In this document: in pieces, positions 11,101 through 22,959 of the stretch
Position numbering within the stretch: the first letter of the stretch is position 1
Layout of the letters: each line of letters begins with the position of its first letter
Assembly: GCA_030549495.1 (NCBI GenBank)
Contig: JAUIRK010000920.1
Coordinates: 868,001-932,000, forward strand
Direction: 5' to 3'
Origin: Nectonema munidae
Lineage: Eukaryota; Nematomorpha; Nectonematoida; Nectonematidae
Length of the DNA: 64,000 nt
Notes under the pieces: model-generated
The model's input: the letters and a program-made list of their open reading frames with translations, nothing else
Told to the model about the DNA's origin: nothing
Database searches by the model: none
Translations under genes and position numbers: made by a program

Positions 11101-11490
11101 TTATTCTTTAAGCTTGTGGTTTAAGCCGTGTGGACCAAACTTCTTTTCAAATGCATAAGAGCTAAAGAAGGACAAAATTCTTACGCTTATCGAGGAATCG
11201 TGTCTCAAAGTGAGGATTCTCTCTCTTTTGGACTCGAGCACGAAGTAAACCCCAATGAGGAACATGCCGATCGTGATCAGGCCGGAAATGAGTATCTGGA
11301 AGGCGAAGTTCTGGTCATCATTGAAGTTTCCATCTGGGTGCGTGAGAAGAAAGTAAAAGATTGTGATGATGGCGCCGATGAATGAAAAGGAAGAAGTTAT
11401 GAGGATGCAGTTTAGCGTGTTGAAGTTGTCGCACACACCCATCATGCTTTCCTGCGCTATTTTATCAGCGAAATATCTCGAATGTGACAT
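11101..11490 (-). CDS. Small two-helix membrane protein, single exon, 129 aa
   Basis: Uninterrupted ORF from ATG 11490 to TAA at 11101, markedly richer in GC than its surroundings. The protein starts MSHSRYFADKIAQES. It has two strong hydrophobic segments at about residues 28-50 (ILITSSFSFIGAIITIFYFLL) and 64-86 (FQILISGLITIGMFLIGVYF). A 12-residue polar loop with Asn/Asp (HPDGNFNDDQN) separates them, and a basic tail follows (ESKRERI...). This predicts a hairpin membrane protein. AATAAA overlaps the stop codon. I do not recognise the family. Single-exon structure could mean an old retrocopy or a small intronless gene. Confidence 0.7.
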   Translation of the reverse strand: MSHSRYFADKIAQESMMGVCDNFNTLNCILITSSFSFIGAIITIFYFLLTHPDGNFNDDQNFAFQILISGLITIGMFLIGVYFVLESKRERILTLRHDSSISVRILSFFSSYAFEKKFGPHGLNHKLKE

Positions 11491-11526
11491 TTGTATGCGT
11501 TTGGATCGAAAGAATTTGGAAAATAT

Positions 11527-11625
11527 TTACATCGAATTAGAATTATTTTGTCCATTCACTCTGATTCCTTAGTTAGTACATCTCACTCGCGATGAAAGAA
11601 ATGATGAGAGCCTTATAAATATAGG
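11527..11625 (-). promoter_or_regulatory. Core promoter and leader with upstream ORFs
   Basis: On the - strand a TATTTATAAGG box (about 11615-11625) sits about 30 bp before a plausible start near 11588, giving a leader of about 95 nt. The leader holds two upstream start codons. One, ATG at 11555, opens a frame of about 32 codons that overlaps the main start in another frame. The other, ATG at 11532, is followed directly by TAA (a minimal uORF). Both would be expected to lower translation of the membrane protein. Confidence 0.45.
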
Positions 11626-12269
11626 ATATAGAGATTTGGACAATCTGATCGTATTAATTTTTTACTTATAGTCCATCCTAACTTTTTTTTCTAGCTACAG
11701 CCTGGCAAACTTTTCGTTTTAAGGGGCCGCCTGGTTTAGCAAATCGGGCAATACTAGTAGGCAAGACAAAAGTTTTAAAGAACAGAACAATTTATATTTT
11801 GTTAATATTTAAAAAAATTTGAAGCTAAATTTCATAGAAAATTTATTGATTCATTCTTTTTAGCATATAATCAAACAATTTATTTTTTTAAATCAAAATC
11901 TTAATTTTTAAAATAAAATTTATTTAAACATCTGTAAGAAAATGTAATCATGAAAAAATATTTCATTCTTCAAAATGTAAACTACGAACTCAACTGTGAT
12001 AATAAAAACAGGAGAAAGAAAAAAGTAAGCAATTTTGGGGAAAGAAGTTTGAACGGTATTATGATCGTGTAATTTGTATATTTGGAATCTTTATATCAAT
12101 CAAACTTGTCTCCACCAATGATATTAAAACACTAGGACCACTATGCGGTCAAAATGACTGCATTTGAAGATATATTCGTCTTATAAATTATAACATACAT
12201 ATATGAGTATCTGTTTTCTGGTTGCTCTAGTATTTTTTTATAACAAGTCAGGTTCCAAAAGTCGAGGCC

Positions 12270-13865
12270 TTCATGTGGTTGGAACGACATCTACGCTCCG
12301 AAATCTCGACAACAATTCCTTCGCTCGCAAGTTCGGCGATCGCAGTAGTTTTAGGGCCAAGTCCACAAAAATTCATCTGCCCAATTTGCAACAAATATAT
12401 ATACAAAAAAACATGCAACATTAAATGTAACCATAAATCGACAAACTGGATTGATCTAAAATCCTCAAACATACTCCTCAAATCTTACAACACTAATTGG
12501 ACTTACGAAAATCACTCTTACATATTCTCAACTTCTCAGATCTATTTTAGGAATAACCTACAAACACGTTTAACCTACCACTCTAAACCCCTCATCAAAA
12601 AATTAACAAATCTTCTCACCACCACAAAACCCCACCATATTTCAATCACCACGCAATCTCATCCTTCTACTCACCAGACACAAACAAAGCATCCGAGTAT
12701 ATTCAAAGAGCTAATATTTACATGCCACCCAAAAAACACCTGAATCCAATAGATAATGTCCACATAACCAACCTTTTCACACACCTCTTTAACCACAAAA
12801 ATCTTATTCTAACAGGGGACATCAATGCACATTCAACAAATTCATTTTCTCCTTACACAGAAAACAGAGGCGAAATTATCCAAAACCTCATACACAACTT
12901 ACACTCTATAATAATAATTAACACAGGCATAGACATCAGAATTCCAACAAATAAGTTAGAAACACAATTTCAACAACCGCCATCACCAGAGATTTCTTCT
13001 ATTCCAACACATCTACTAAATGACACCACTTAGGAAACTCACAATTCACTATCGTCAGACCACATTTCCATACTAACCTCCATACACCTCAAACACTCGA
13101 AACACCACATTCAAACCAGAGAACCTAAACATTCAAAAAGCGAACTGGCAGTGGTTCTCATCATACATCGAAACCAATATCACTAACCTTGAATCTGATC
13201 TATTACATACAAACAACGTACCAAATCTCTCACAGACCTCATATCAGGACCCGTGCACCGTATTTATTTTGGGGGCTTGACCCCCCCCCCCCCCTATTTT
13301 TGACCTGAGCTCCCTCTACCCACTCAATTTTCCAAGCCTCTCTACTCAATTTTTCAAGCTTAAATAAGTTTTAAATGAATTACATGTGATAAAATGCGCT
13401 TGTAAAGAAGCCTTTTCTTTGTATCAATAAATATATTATAAAATTGTTTAGAGTATTTTTTGAGTATCAAGCTGCTCTAACAATAAGAATCAGCACTGAA
13501 TCCTGTGAGACAAGTTTTTCGACCCTTAATTAAAAGAGTTTTTGAGTTTTTGAAATATTTCAACGAAAATTCAAGAAGGCTGAATTTGATTTCGATCTTC
13601 TCATATGCAAAATCATCCACAAAACAAACATTAACACTCAACATGCCAGATTTCTATTACTACCTACGCGACAGAACACTTATACAAAACATAACACTAC
13701 CCTCAAACGTCTACGCCACAAACGTACAGGGGTACCCCAAGGGAGCTCCCTCTCCCATATACTATTCAACCTTTACAAGGCGACATGCCTACTCCCACGA
13801 ACAACCAAGTAATCTTTTTACTTACGTCATCAACATCACCATTACATCCACCAATGAAAACAAGC
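12270..13865 (+). mobile_element. Non-LTR retrotransposon (LINE), broken, with a hAT scrap inside
   Basis: The coding strand is unusually rich in A and C, unlike the window. In order: a zinc-knuckle-like CPICNKYIYKKTC (12378 on), an endonuclease part with LILTGDINAHS (12803 on) and SSDHIS (13051), then, after an insertion at 13245-13605, RT block 5 (VYATNVQGYPKGAPS, 13706 on; family form is GVPQGS-LSP) and a degraded aspartate block with FTYVINITI where -YADDI-I is usual. Several frameshifts and stops make it dead. It is truncated at about 13865, without the RT thumb or 3' UTR. Confidence 0.7.
13245..13605 (+). mobile_element. hAT transposase C-terminal scrap inserted in the LINE
   Basis: It starts with CCGTGCACCGTATTTATTTTGGGGGC and a C tract (13271-13284). 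At 13477 it reads TIRISTESCETSFSTL, the hAT C-terminal dimerisation motif (usually S-ERSFS-L), followed by FLSF-like sequence. LINE homology resumes on the right. No target duplication could be recognised. Confidence 0.55.
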
Positions 13866-13871
13866 GGTAAT

Positions 13872-14030
13872 ATGAAAAAGGCGTCCACTGGAAAAAGGCG
13901 TCCACGTGCGTGCAGTCCAGCCATGCACAATCTGTGTACTTTTTCTTGTTGGTACTTGCTGTATATTGCTATTGTTACTGGTATTGCATTAGGTGTTAAT
14001 AAGTTTGAAAGTCAACCTCACATATCTTAG
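13872..14030 (+). CDS. Possible small single-pass membrane ORF, 52 aa
   Basis: ATG 13872 to TAG 14030. The basic N-terminus (MKKASTGKRRPRACSP) contains an internal repeat of the 14-mer AAAAAGGCGTCCAC, followed by one hydrophobic segment (WYLLYIAIVTGIALGV, residues 27-42). Mixed-composition codons stand out from the AT-rich flanks. It might be one exon of a host gene. No partner exons, promoter or family are recognised, so this is a weak call. Confidence 0.25.
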   Translation: MKKASTGKRRPRACSPAMHNLCTFSCWYLLYIAIVTGIALGVNKFESQPHIS

Positions 14031-14224
14031 TGGAATTCAGTGTATCCATATTCACAGAGAAAATTTTATTTTAAAATGGTTGTTTTTATTGACAGTTTTT
14101 CTTACTATTTGAAAAGAAAAATTATATATATATATATATATTTTTAATGTAATTAGGGAATTAGATTATTTTTCTTAATTATAATGGTATTTTTTAATGT
14201 AATATTGAAAATTATATAACTTTT

Positions 14225-14780
14225 TCTTAGACAATTCGACTGAAACTTATGTTTGCACAATGAACCGTGCAAAGAAATGTTTTGGGAGAATTATATATAA
14301 AGTAAATGAAAATGAAGTTAAAAGTATAAACAAATACGTAGAACATAATCACGAGCCCACAGAGACAAAAACGCTTATAATGGAAAAATATAAAAATGAG
14401 GCAAAATTATCCTGCTACAGCTCAACAAGTTTTCTTTACAAGTATTGTATAATTTTTTACTGTATATATAAGTTTTTGTAATCAATTAATATTTGGAACA
14501 GAAATGAAGATGTTAGATCAACTCTACCAAAACCAGAAAGAATAAAAAGATTGATGAGGAATTATAAAGAAAGACAAAACCTCCAAAGAATATAAATTTT
14601 GAAATTCCAAAACATTTCAAAGAAATTAATGACTGTAAATCACTTCATTTCGATGAAGTTGATATGAATAAAGGAACTCGTATGTTTGCAATTACAATTG
14701 AAAAAAACGATTTTACATTTATTGATTTTAAAAAAATTAACATTTCTCATTCTTTTTCTATACAAGATATTTTATATTAG
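14225..14780 (+). mobile_element. MULE-type transposase N-terminal fragment with FLYWCH-like zinc finger
   Basis: The frame at 14231 on reads ETYVCTMNRAKKCFGRI with a later EHNHEP, a C-C-H-H spacing typical of FLYWCH-type fingers found at the N-terminus of Mutator-like transposases. After an interruption, 14500-14690 continues with LPKPERIKRLMRNY, IPKHFKE and LHFDEVD-like sequence, matching the linker before the DDE domain. The catalytic part is absent. Dead fragment. Confidence 0.55.
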
Positions 14781-15360
14781 ATATTATAATTGAGTAAATA
14801 AATAAATTACTTTTTTTTATTTAATTCAAATTTTTTGTCAAATTTTATATTCTATCAAAAGTTATTAGCTTTAATCATTTAATTTGCATTGTTCATAAAT
14901 ATGCATAACTATTCACAAGCGTATATTTTTATAGGTAAACGGAGAACAGTTTCCAGAAGAGAAAAGTTACCACATTGCTAGGTGTTAACTGCTTTTTAAT
15001 TCACAATAGTAGTGTAGAGAACCTTAGTTCCGTTACAGTGGACTTAGTATCTGAAGAAACAATAGAGCATCCGCTCTCCTAAAATGATATCACACACACA
15101 CCGTGTAAGAACTTTAACCAATCATTCTTATGGGTGTCAATTTACATTTTACAAATGAAATGTGTTAAATTAATAAATGTTAGAAGAGTGTGGCACACTT
15201 TTAAACGATTTTTGTGAATTCTGAATTCCCTTTAATAAAGCCAATGTTTTATTTTAATTTTTCCTCTTACATATACTAGCCAAAACAAAGTTAAAAAAAC
15301 AAAAAACTCAACCTAAAAATCAACAGCACTATCATAGACACTAACACACACCCAAAAATC

Positions 15361-15892
15361 CTAAGCATCAGATTCGACCGTGATTAATGCCTCACATAAA
15401 CAGGCCTGATTACTTGAAAGCTCTAAAATTAACTGAAAATAAAAGTAAATTTTCTGTATGGTGGGTATATGCATCATTGACAGCATGTATTCCTTAAAAA
15501 GCACGCTTAAAATATTTAAAAGTTGTTTACATCCTGACGTCAAGACATTTAGGTAAACTTGGGTTACGCAATAGACCAGAAACGATTATAGAGCATAATA
15601 AATTAAAAGCAGGTTTAGATATTTGCAAAAAATGCTGAGAGATTTTACTTGTTATAAAACTTTCAGAATATTGCCGTTTTTGCTTTTTGCAAATATTTAG
15701 CAGCTCATAATAGTTGCATAATTCAAAATGTAACAGTCCTTCCAAATTCCCCTCGACACTTAAAAGTGGTAGAAGATATTTTCTTAGAGACTCATCTCTG
15801 AAATTGAGCAACCCCCAATGAAACTCAGATGTAATGATCCTCTTACTCATTGCATAAGAAGAGATTTGATCAGATTTTATGGAATTGAGCAT
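15361..15892 (-). pseudogene. Unrecognised coding-like region, two frames joined near 15535
   Basis: Reading leftward, 15892-15527 encodes 121 aa (MLNSIKSDQISSYAMSK...) and a second frame, 15543-15361, continues with helical, Leu-rich sequence (GCKQLLNILSVLFKEYML) to a stop. The two overlap at CTTGACGTCAGGATG and a single one-base shift would connect them in place. A TTTCAG acceptor-like site lies upstream near 15800. Composition and Cys/Leu pattern suggest helical repeats. It may be a decayed host gene, a host exon pair, or chance. No family recognised. Confidence 0.3.
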
Positions 15893-15899
15893 GACTTCA

Positions 15900-17190
15900 C
15901 TCAGCCTTTAACTTCTTCTCGTGGTTATTGCTGTATAACCGAGTATATACCAAAGAAAAGAGGAGCAAGAAAATGTCAAAATATGTAAAAAGCATATATG
16001 TAAAAATCATACAAAATATATTTGTGAAAAGTGTTTTTAATTGCATTTTTTATGTTATATAAATGAATAAAACTTTGCAGATGGCGTTAATTTTTCATTT
16101 ATGGAAATATGATATCATGATTTTTTTATTAGAGACAAAATTAAATAAAATTTTGAATTTTCCGACAATTTAAGGAATTTATATTTTTTTTTATTATGGG
16201 GTATATATAAAATAATTGATGCAAACTACCTTTGCATGTTTGAAGCTGACGGAAAAGTCGCGTTATGTCTTGCGAGGCTTAAGTTTTTACTACACTGAAT
16301 AGCCATTACGTTGGCGGGCATGTAATTGCTAACTACACGATCCCTTGGAGCTTCATCAATGTTGCAAGTGAGTATGACTTGACTTGCTTGCTGTGAATAC
16401 GTAGTGGGTTTGCTTATAATTTGATGTCTATGTAATCAATTTGAAAACCACCCTTTATCTCTACATGTACTTGAAAGTAATTACTATATAATTCCCTATT
16501 TGAGTCAATAAGCAAAGTAATTAAAAATATTTTCAACAGTCTTGACTTTGCAAAATAAGTACAATAAGAATTATGTTTGTGTTTATATAAATTTAATATA
16601 TTGATAATAGTAAACAGAAAAAGAAATGTCAATAAAAAATTTTTTGCAGGTAACAATACAAAAGTTATGTTTTTACACGTAGAGTGTTGTAAATGTGCAT
16701 ATACATATTCCAAAAGTATATGGGACAAATAGAGAGCTATTTCATAAGCGCTTTTAGTATAATGCAGTGTTTTAGAGACTGCAGTGGGATAAAAGTTGAG
16801 ACTCGGTATGATTGAGGACATTTTTGTCTTTTGAACATTTTTCCCATAGAAAGCTGTCATTTTAACTCAGCTAATCCTAATATATAAAACACATGTTTTC
16901 CACCTAGAATGAAATCATCCGTTGATGTTCGATCACTTGCATTATTTGATTGCAAGTGTTAAAACAAACTACCTGATATTGATATCAAAATGATCACACA
17001 ATGTCAAACGATGCTATCATTTGTGTCACAATAGCTTATGATATTTTTATATTATTATCTCAGCATTGAATGCAGCTTCTGTTAGGCAAAAATAAGTAAG
17101 GAAAAATGTTTGAAAAGGTTTCTCAAAGTTTTTTTTCCAATACTGAAAGTTTCTTAACTTAGCCACTAAGTGAGTAGTGCTTTATTCTTA
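15900..17190. other. Stretch without recognisable gene
   Basis: AT-rich. A 148-codon leftward frame at 16860-16414 exists but is rich in AT-biased codons and low-complexity hydrophobic residues. The patch 16240-16400 has mixed composition without an open frame. Nothing else is seen. Confidence 0.35.
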
Positions 17191-17199
17191 TAAAAATAA

Positions 17200-17490
17200 A
17201 AAAGAGTGTATTCAGAACAATTAAAGTTATTGCAAGAGTCGTTTGGTAATCGTTTTGTTGCGATTTTGAAGAAGAAAAAACTCTTGCCTAGGGAAGCTTT
17301 GCTTTGCACCAAAATATATGTCGTACATACAGATGTGAACAAGCTTTTTCTTCATTGATAATGATCAAAAACAAATATAAATCATGATTAACAGATTCAA
17401 ACTTGAATAGATCTTAAATGACTTCTGTTACTGAACTAACTTTAAATTTCATTAGCATAGTGAAATCAAACATTTTTCAAAAATGCCATT
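17200..17490 (+). mobile_element. hAT transposase C-terminal scrap
   Basis: At about 17332 the frame reads RCEQAFSSLIMIKNKYKS followed by LTDSNL, the C-terminal dimerisation block of hAT elements of the ZBED/SPIN kind (CE--FS-M---K---R--LTD--L). The frame is broken within the block. No terminal repeats are found around it. Confidence 0.55.
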
Positions 17491-18830
17491 AATTTCATGT
17501 TTATTGCTTACTTTTAGACTCAATACCTAAAATTTTAAATAATAAATTTATTTTTATTTTGCAAAGACAAATTATGGAAAAGTTTAAAGTCCAATACAAA
17601 ATAATAAGGTATATTTAAAAATAGAAAGAAAACTAAATTTTTGACGCCAGGATTAACATGATTGGCGCATATTCTAAGAAAGGTTGGCCGCCGTGGTTTA
17701 AACCTTCACTTTATGATACACTTATAGTTTTGAGGTCAAGATTGGGTTATTTACGCTTTTGTAGCATATTCAGCCATCCCATCTTCTACGTCACCCAACC
17801 ATATTTGAAAGTTTATTGCTTGGTTAGTTTGAGTGTTAGTTGGATACCTACTTAATTGAAAAATACAAAATAATTGTTAGCTGGCTGGGAGAGGGAAGGG
17901 CGTTCTTCAAAATTGGGAAAACACCCAAAATACTCTACATGGCAATTTTGAAGCATTTTATGATTTTGCTATTATCACGCCGAGCACAAAAATGGAAATT
18001 AAAAAGTATAATAGGTACCTTAGCAGTAGGAATTTAAGGCGAGATTCAATGAACCTTTAATTGAAAATATATTTGTATTGTGAAGTTTATTATGGCTGTA
18101 AGCGAATGAAAGATGAAAGTTAATAAATGATAATTTTATAAAAGTGTCTTGCCTTATCGTTATCAAAGTGGAGGCACACACTACATCACAAACACGTGGT
18201 GATAAAGAGAAGCCATTTCATTCGGGGAGACCTTTTTATCTCTTCGCCATCCAACTTACGTATTCTCAACCTTTCGCTTCATTAGGGAGCGGAATTTTTT
18301 GAGAATTTTCTAGCTATGTTTTAAGATAAAGATTTAAAAAGCATGCATATGTTCACTTTTGTGTATTATTGCATTTCATAATTATCTTTCTAGCAAACTC
18401 CCTGCTTGCGGTTCGCTTCGGTTTACCAGAAATTACACAGCAAGTATAAGGGCTTCGATAATAATGATGATAAATTAATACTGCCAGATAAATCCTTTGG
18501 TATGATGAAATTAAATGAAGTTAATTTTATTTAATAACCCATTATTTACCAAAATTTCTAAAACATTATTTTTACATTTTTCATGTTTTTCTATGTTTAT
18601 TTTAATTTAATTAAACTTGTTTTTATATTTTTATGTTTGTAACGCATAAAATTTTTTACTAATATTTCGGTTCTTTTTTGAGGACATATGGGAATAAGTA
18701 TATATAAAGAGAAGCAAGTTTATAAAACAAAACAAAAATTTTATTTATAAAAATCAAATTGTAAAAAAATTTGACTTTTATAAGATTTTTTGTCATGTGT
18801 TTTGCAAATTTTGTACAAAGCTACAGAAAT
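17491..18830. other. Stretch without recognisable gene
   Basis: Contains two adjacent 65-codon frames (17658-17855, 17840-18037) of mixed composition but no recognised motif, and a GC-richer patch at 18165-18300. No repeat ends or splice-supported exon could be assigned. Confidence 0.3.
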
Positions 18831-18837
18831 TATTTAG

Positions 18838-19926
18838 AATGCCGCCACTTTCACATTCTCCTAAATGCAAACCAACCTCACACTTTGAACATCCTTTTCT
18901 AACCTTTTTTTACAATAAGCGCACTTTCTTTGTTTTCCATTATCGGTTCTAACAATATGATGATCAAGGCCATCGAACCGTATTCCGTCTAAAACTTTGC
19001 ATATTCTTTTACTGCGTCGCCCTGGTTTTTCAGGGTCAAAAATTGAAAGTAAATTCAAATATAGCTAAGACAAATTTTCCTTCTAAATTCCAGTAAAGAT
19101 ACTTTATCATTTTTGAATTTGTTGTGGTTTATCCAACCATTCACTATCTATGTGTCTATAAAGCTGGTAAAAATATTCCGGTAGCATTTTTCGATTTGAA
19201 ATTAATTCTATACTTTTGAATTAACCAATCAAACTTATCGACACCAGTCATGTAAAAGTTGTATTATTTAACTATACTTGGTCTTGCTACTTTCATGATC
19301 TTTTTGTGTTTTGAAGAAAATTGTGTAACATTATCAAAAGGTTCAATGCTTTGATGATTCCTTCCTAGAATAAAAAAGTTGTTATCTTTAAAAACATTAC
19401 TTTATTTTTTCCATCAACTTTGTAATCATAGCTTCCACGAGTTTCTTTTTTCATTACATCATTTTTCTTTAGTGGACAAATTGATGTTCTATTACATCCT
19501 ACAGTACCTGTAATTTTCAAGTTTTTTTAGCCATGTGTGCAAAAAGGTCGTAGTTTGTAAAAAAGTTATCACCATAAATTTCGCGCTCTTCTGGATATTC
19601 AAGTTTGCTGCACATTGGAAGAACGACATTAGCACCAATGCCTAAATTACCAGAACTTTTATCTTCAAACGATGCTTTGCCGTGATACAAATCCATATGA
19701 AAACAAAATCCAGTAAGCGAACAGCTCATTATCCAGTACTTGAATCCAAAACGAAAAGGTTTTCCATGAATAAATTGCTTTATACTATGTTTTCCATGAA
19801 AGCTCACCATCAATGCTCTGTTTTGAAAAAATACCGAAACTTTTAAAACTATTATTTAGGCCATCATATAAGGGTTTTATTTTGAGAGCTTTATCTGTTT
19901 GATTCTTCGAAGCATTCTCATTATTG
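18838..19926 (-). mobile_element. piggyBac-type transposase, C-terminal half, broken
   Basis: Leftward from 19920: LKIKPLYDGLN, then MVSFHGKHSIKQFIHGKPFR (19810 on, the family's MVPFKGRHS-KQFIRGKP-RFGFK), NLGIGANVV, YGDNFFTNYDLF (catalytic-Asp region), GVDKFDWLIQKYRI near 19250, and a C-terminal Cys-rich finger (KCAYCKKR..., then KCEVGLHLGEC) ending near 18838. Frames shift several times. The N-terminal half is missing: the gene is cut exactly where a TTAA-ended element begins at 19927. PiggyBac transposases move DNA at TTAA sites. This copy is inactive. Confidence 0.85.
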
Positions 19927-22900
19927 TTAACCCTATTAGTGCTGGGGGGGGATTAATTGTAGAAAATTGGCTGAATCATATCCCTTCAAATTTTGTGACT
20001 TTTCCTAAAATCGCTAGCTGCATCTTTTGAAACCATTTTCATGGTAGTTGAATGACCCCTTCATGTCCAAAACTGTCAATCAAAATAAAAAATTTTCATT
20101 TTTCAGCAAAATTTTGACATTATCTGTACTTAACCTTATAACTTAGGATCTATATTATATAATACCCTGAAAATTTATAATTATATACAGTTTAGAACGC
20201 ATAACACTTTATATATTTAATTTTTTCAATAATCATGGCTACTTTTTAGAAAATGTCAATCAAAATTTTGATTGATCAAAAATATATCTAATAAAATATA
20301 CTTTCAAATTTTACATAAAATATATGTTTTTATACTAAATCGGTCATGCTGTTTTCATTTCTGAACTCATTTTTTACATTTAGGATATGAAAATACCTAT
20401 ATGTGTTAATCAAATTTGCGGTTTACTTCTGAAAATTGTCTCCAAAAACATTCCTTCACATTTTTCATAAAATATATGTTTTATACCAAATCGATCATGT
20501 TGTTTTCATTTCTGGACTCATTTTTTACTTTAAGGATTTGAAAATACCTATAAGTGTTAATCAAATTTGCGGTTTACTTCTGAAAATTGTCTCCAAAAAC
20601 ATTCCTTCACATTTTACATAAAAACATATGTGTTATACTAAATCGGACATGCTGGTTTCTTTTCTGGACTCATTTTTTACGTTTAGGATCTGAAAATACC
20701 TTTAAGTGTTAATTAAATTTGCGGTTTACTTCTAAAAATTGTCTCCAAATACATTCATTCAAATTTTACAATGAAATATATGTTTTATACCAAATCAACC
20801 ATGCTGTTTTCATTACTGAACTCATTTTTCACATTTAGAGGTTTTAAAATATCAGTCAAAATTTGCGGTTTACTTCTAAAAGCTATCTCCAAAAATATTC
20901 TATAAATTTTACATGAAATATTTGTTTTTATACCAAATCGATCATGCTGTTTTCATTTTTGAACTCATTTTTTACATTTAGGATTTGGAAATACCTATAA
21001 GTATTAATCAAATTTGCGGTTTACTTCTGAAAATTGTCTCCAAAAATATTTTCTTGAAATATATGTTTTAATACCAAATCAATCATGCTGGTTTCATTTC
21101 TGGACTCATTTTTTACGTTTAGGATGTGAAAATACCTATAAGTGTTAATCAAATTTGCGGTTTACTTCTAAAAATTGTTTCCAAAAACATTCATTCAAAT
21201 TTTACAATTAAATATATGTTTTTATACCAAATCAACTATGCTAGTTTCATTTATGGACTCAATTTTTGCAGTTTGAATTTGAAAATACATATAAGTATCA
21301 ATTAAATTTGCGTTTAGTTCTAAAATTTGTTTTTATAGCAAATATACCATGATGATTTGATTTCTGAACACAGTTTTTGCATTTAGAGGTTTTACTGCTA
21401 GTGTCAATCAAATTTGCGGTTTATGTTTGAAAACTATATCCCAAAATATTCTCTCTAATTTTACATGAAATATATGTTTTTATACCAATTCGACCATGAT
21501 AATTTTTATTTCTGAAATCATTTTTTGCATTTAGAGGTTTTAAATGTCTGAAAGTGTCAATAAATTTTCGATTTACGTCTAATGTCTGCAGAAATATTTT
21601 TGAAATTTAAATAAAATATGTGTTTTTATGCCAAATGGAAGATGCTGGTTTCATTTTTGGACTCAAGTTTGGCATTTATGGTTTTAAAATATCTGAAAGC
21701 TTGAATAAGATTTGCGGTTTACTTCTAGATACTGTTTTCAAAAATATTTTCAAAAAAATAAAATATCTGTTTTATACCAAATCGACTATGCTTATTTTAT
21801 TTCTGTACTGGATTTTGGATAATACGGTTAAAAAATATCTCGAAGTGGCAATTGAATTAGTAATGTATGCCTGAAAAACAGTTCTGTAAAAAAATTAAAA
21901 AAAATGGCTGCATATTAGGTATATAGTAAAAATATACTTTTTTTTGTATATTTTGGCTTATAATACTTTCTACAATCATCTTAGGTATGAAATATTTATT
22001 AAAAAAAATAAAACGTATTATAAAATCTTTTGAAAATTTGTATGAGAGAAGGAACCAAGTTGAAAACTAATTGAAAAGAGAACATGTGATCAAAACAAAT
22101 AATTTAAAAAAATATGTATATTGACTAAATGGAAGATCTACAATGTTCTAATGAACTAGGAACTGGTTTAATTATATAATATTAGATACTTCAAAAAAGA
22201 TTTTGACTGTGAAAAAAAAGTTTCTCTTTTACAAATGAAAAATATTTAAATCTATCATCTAGGATTACAGTTAACATTTATCTAAGATGGGTAGGAAATC
22301 TGAAAATTTAGAATAGGTCAGATTTATCAAAAATGGCACAGGTGCCAATATGTGAGAATTTAGTCACTATCAAGATATTTTTAATTTAAATTGAATTTGT
22401 CCATCTTTTTCCTTTTGTGTCAAAGAGATAATTTTTTAGATGAAGAACGTTGACAACTTTTTGTAATTGAACAATCAACATCACGAATGATTCATCAGAA
22501 AAAATCCTTTGAAATAAGATTGGTTGACAAATATTCAGGCTTGATAATAAAATACACGATACTAATAAAAAAAGTCTAAGATCACCAAGAAGATTCTTTA
22601 ATCAGAATGCTTTGAGAGAGGAAAAAAGTAATTTTATCCTTATAAAAAAATTTTCGAACACACATTGAAGAATATAAATTTCTAATGAAAAAAGAGCTAC
22701 CAAAAAAGGATCATCATAGAATGAATACCAAAATTACATACTGTAAATTATAATATGATGTAGAGACTACGAGCCGATAACGAATTTGTAGCCGAAAAGA
22801 TGGAGGTCCTATCGAGTTACATAAGTTACTGTAGAATGAAATATTTTGAGTGAATTAAACACCTAAAGTTGGTTTATTAAATAAATTAAGAAAATAATTA

Positions 22901-22950
22901 CCAGAGAAATACTGCAAGTAGAAGTTATTTTTATGTTTATATATTTGACA
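19927..22950. mobile_element. TTAA-ended piggyBac-like non-autonomous element, copy 2
   Basis: Starts TTAACCCTATTAGTGCTGG at 19927 inside the piggyBac gene. The leader (to about 20280) aligns with 4766-5100, the array at 20290-21890 with that at 5100-6060, and the tail around 22200-22250 and 22500-22700 with 6310-6370 and 6700-6920 (GATTGGT-GACAAATATTCAG near 22520 and 6715). The tail lacks the SINE found in copy 1. The right terminus is not recognised; 22950 is where a different array starts. Confidence 0.6.
20290..21890. repeat. Tandem array, unit about 150 bp, 11-12 units (array A, copy 2)
   Basis: The landmark ATACCAAATCGATCATGCTG and variants recur at 20340, 20491, 20643, 20795, 20938, 21079, 21232, 21344, 21490, 21636 and 21782. 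Spacings are 151, 152, 152, 143, 141, 153, 112, 146, 146 and 146. Units also share GGTTTACTTCTGAAAATTG and GTTAATCAAATTTGCGG. The left units are most alike, and the right ones more divergent. Confidence 0.9.
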
Positions 22951-22959
22951 TTGATTTAC

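Noticed and set aside
16414-16860. 148-codon leftward ORF
   Set aside because: AT-biased codons, Lys/Ile/Leu/Tyr-rich low-complexity content, no motif, promoter or splice support; expected by chance in AT-rich DNA read from its GC-poor strand.
20436-21874. ORFs of 60-85 codons in array A and at 23396-23578 in array B
   Set aside because: They follow the tandem units, have no start or splice context, and read out non-coding AT-rich repeat.
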